A stretch of 20,341 bases of DNA, from NCBI GenBank assembly GCA_964409225.1, contig CAYPCM010000015.1, positions 1 to 20,341 of the forward strand, given 5' to 3'. This stretch comes from JACPXH01 sp964409225 (GTDB lineage: Bacteria > Patescibacteriota > Minisyncoccia > JACPXH01). Positions 20,041-20,341 of this stretch are shown here, piece by piece. Position numbers and translations under genes: made by a program. Position 1 is the first letter of the stretch; every line of letters starts with the position of its first letter. The notes under the pieces were generated by a model, which made no database searches, was not told the DNA's origin, and saw only the letters and a list, made by a program, of their open reading frames with translations.

Positions 20041-20073
20041 CGCCTCCTCCTTCCGGGGGATCACCCCTCCCGA

Positions 20074-20341
20074 CTAAATATCGAGGTTCGCGTGCTTCGC
20101 GTGGGTCTGAATGAAGCGCTTGCGCGGCCCCACTTCAGAACCCATCAGAATATCAAAGATCTCGGCCGCAGCCTTGACGTCAGCCATGGTCACGCGGCGC
20201 ATGACGCGGTTGGCCGGATTCATGGTCGTCTCCCAAAGCTGATCGGGATTCATCTCCCCAAGACCCTTATACCGCTGAATGGAAACGCCTTTCAAGCGTT
20301 CGTCGCCTCCCGCCGCCTCCGCCGCTTCGTCATCCGCGCCT
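20074..20341 (-). CDS. gyrB: DNA gyrase subunit B, C-terminal part
   Basis: The last 88 codons of GyrB are present; the rest lies beyond the right edge. The signature RYKGLGEMNPDQLWETTMNP and the ending EIFDILMGSEVGPRKRFIQT followed by HAKHANLDI match the conserved type IIA topoisomerase C-terminus of GyrB. The frame is open to the window end with an Ala/Glu-rich stretch (ADDEAAEAAGGDERLKG) just before the signature. GyrB rather than ParE is the more likely choice in a CPR genome but cannot be proven from this part. Confidence 0.9.
   Translation of the reverse strand, partial: GADDEAAEAAGGDERLKGVSIQRYKGLGEMNPDQLWETTMNPANRVMRRVTMADVKAAAEIFDILMGSEVGPRKRFIQTHAKHANLDI

Noticed and set aside
1..20341. 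tRNA genes
   Set aside because: No T-loop (GGTTCAAATCC-type) with a matching acceptor stem was found by eye in any gap, including the secE upstream gap where tRNA-Trp is often found.

Overview
The window reads as a chromosomal fragment of a Candidate Phyla Radiation (Patescibacteria) bacterium, most likely Parcubacteria-like. The pointers are the 16S 5' end at the left edge (it reads GTGGATAAGCAATGCAAGT where most bacteria have GTGCCTAATACATGCAAGT), compact core proteins (216-aa TrmD, 62-aa SecE, 1058-aa DnaE, a threonyl-tRNA synthetase without its TGS domain), and frequent short palindromic repeats between genes. Placement is by recognition, not by a tree.

Layout. 1-411 (minus): 5' end of a 16S rRNA gene, a leader of about 315 nt, and a promoter whose -35 box overlaps the trmD stop codon. 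408-4809 (minus): core translation and RNA genes trmD, khpA, rpsP, rnc, nusB and rpmF, interrupted between khpA and trmD by two small plus-strand membrane-protein genes (1115-1657). 5035-5529: an unknown plus-strand gene with its own promoter and terminator. 5623-6237: rnhB (minus). 6238-6491: divergent promoter region and a strongly folded segment that may be an RNA leader of dnaE. 6492-11672: dnaE and thrS (plus). 11807-12208: an unknown membrane protein (minus). 12285-13211: miaA (plus). 13238-14875: gatB plus a previously easy-to-miss 37-codon membrane ORF (minus). 14986-18019 (minus): a tandem ThyX-like protein and two dCTP-deaminase-family proteins, which together suggest a route from dCTP to dTMP. 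18142-19312 (minus): secE-nusG-rplK. 19522-20040 (minus): two unknown small proteins. 20074-20341: 3' end of gyrB (minus).

Two gene populations are interleaved. Core genes lack a recognisable Shine-Dalgarno (SD) sequence; rnhB, and nearly secE, look leaderless; in miaA, the one core gene counted, AAA and GAA codons dominate. The gaps between many of them hold palindromic repeats of one family. Accessory genes (1115, 1352, 5035, 12208, 13351, 16611, 17331, 18019, 19713, 20040 as start positions) carry strong SD sequences, the two counted prefer AAG (and one GAG), and most are followed by a long GC-rich hairpin. This is the most general signal in the window.

The most interesting specific items are the ThyX-like protein whose two halves keep complementary parts of the ThyX motif, the neighbouring Dcd paralogue that has Ser where the catalytic Glu should be, the folded RNA candidate upstream of dnaE, an 82-nt identical inverted repeat pair around a 5.2-kb segment, and intergenic repeats that have become part of trmD and gatB coding sequence.
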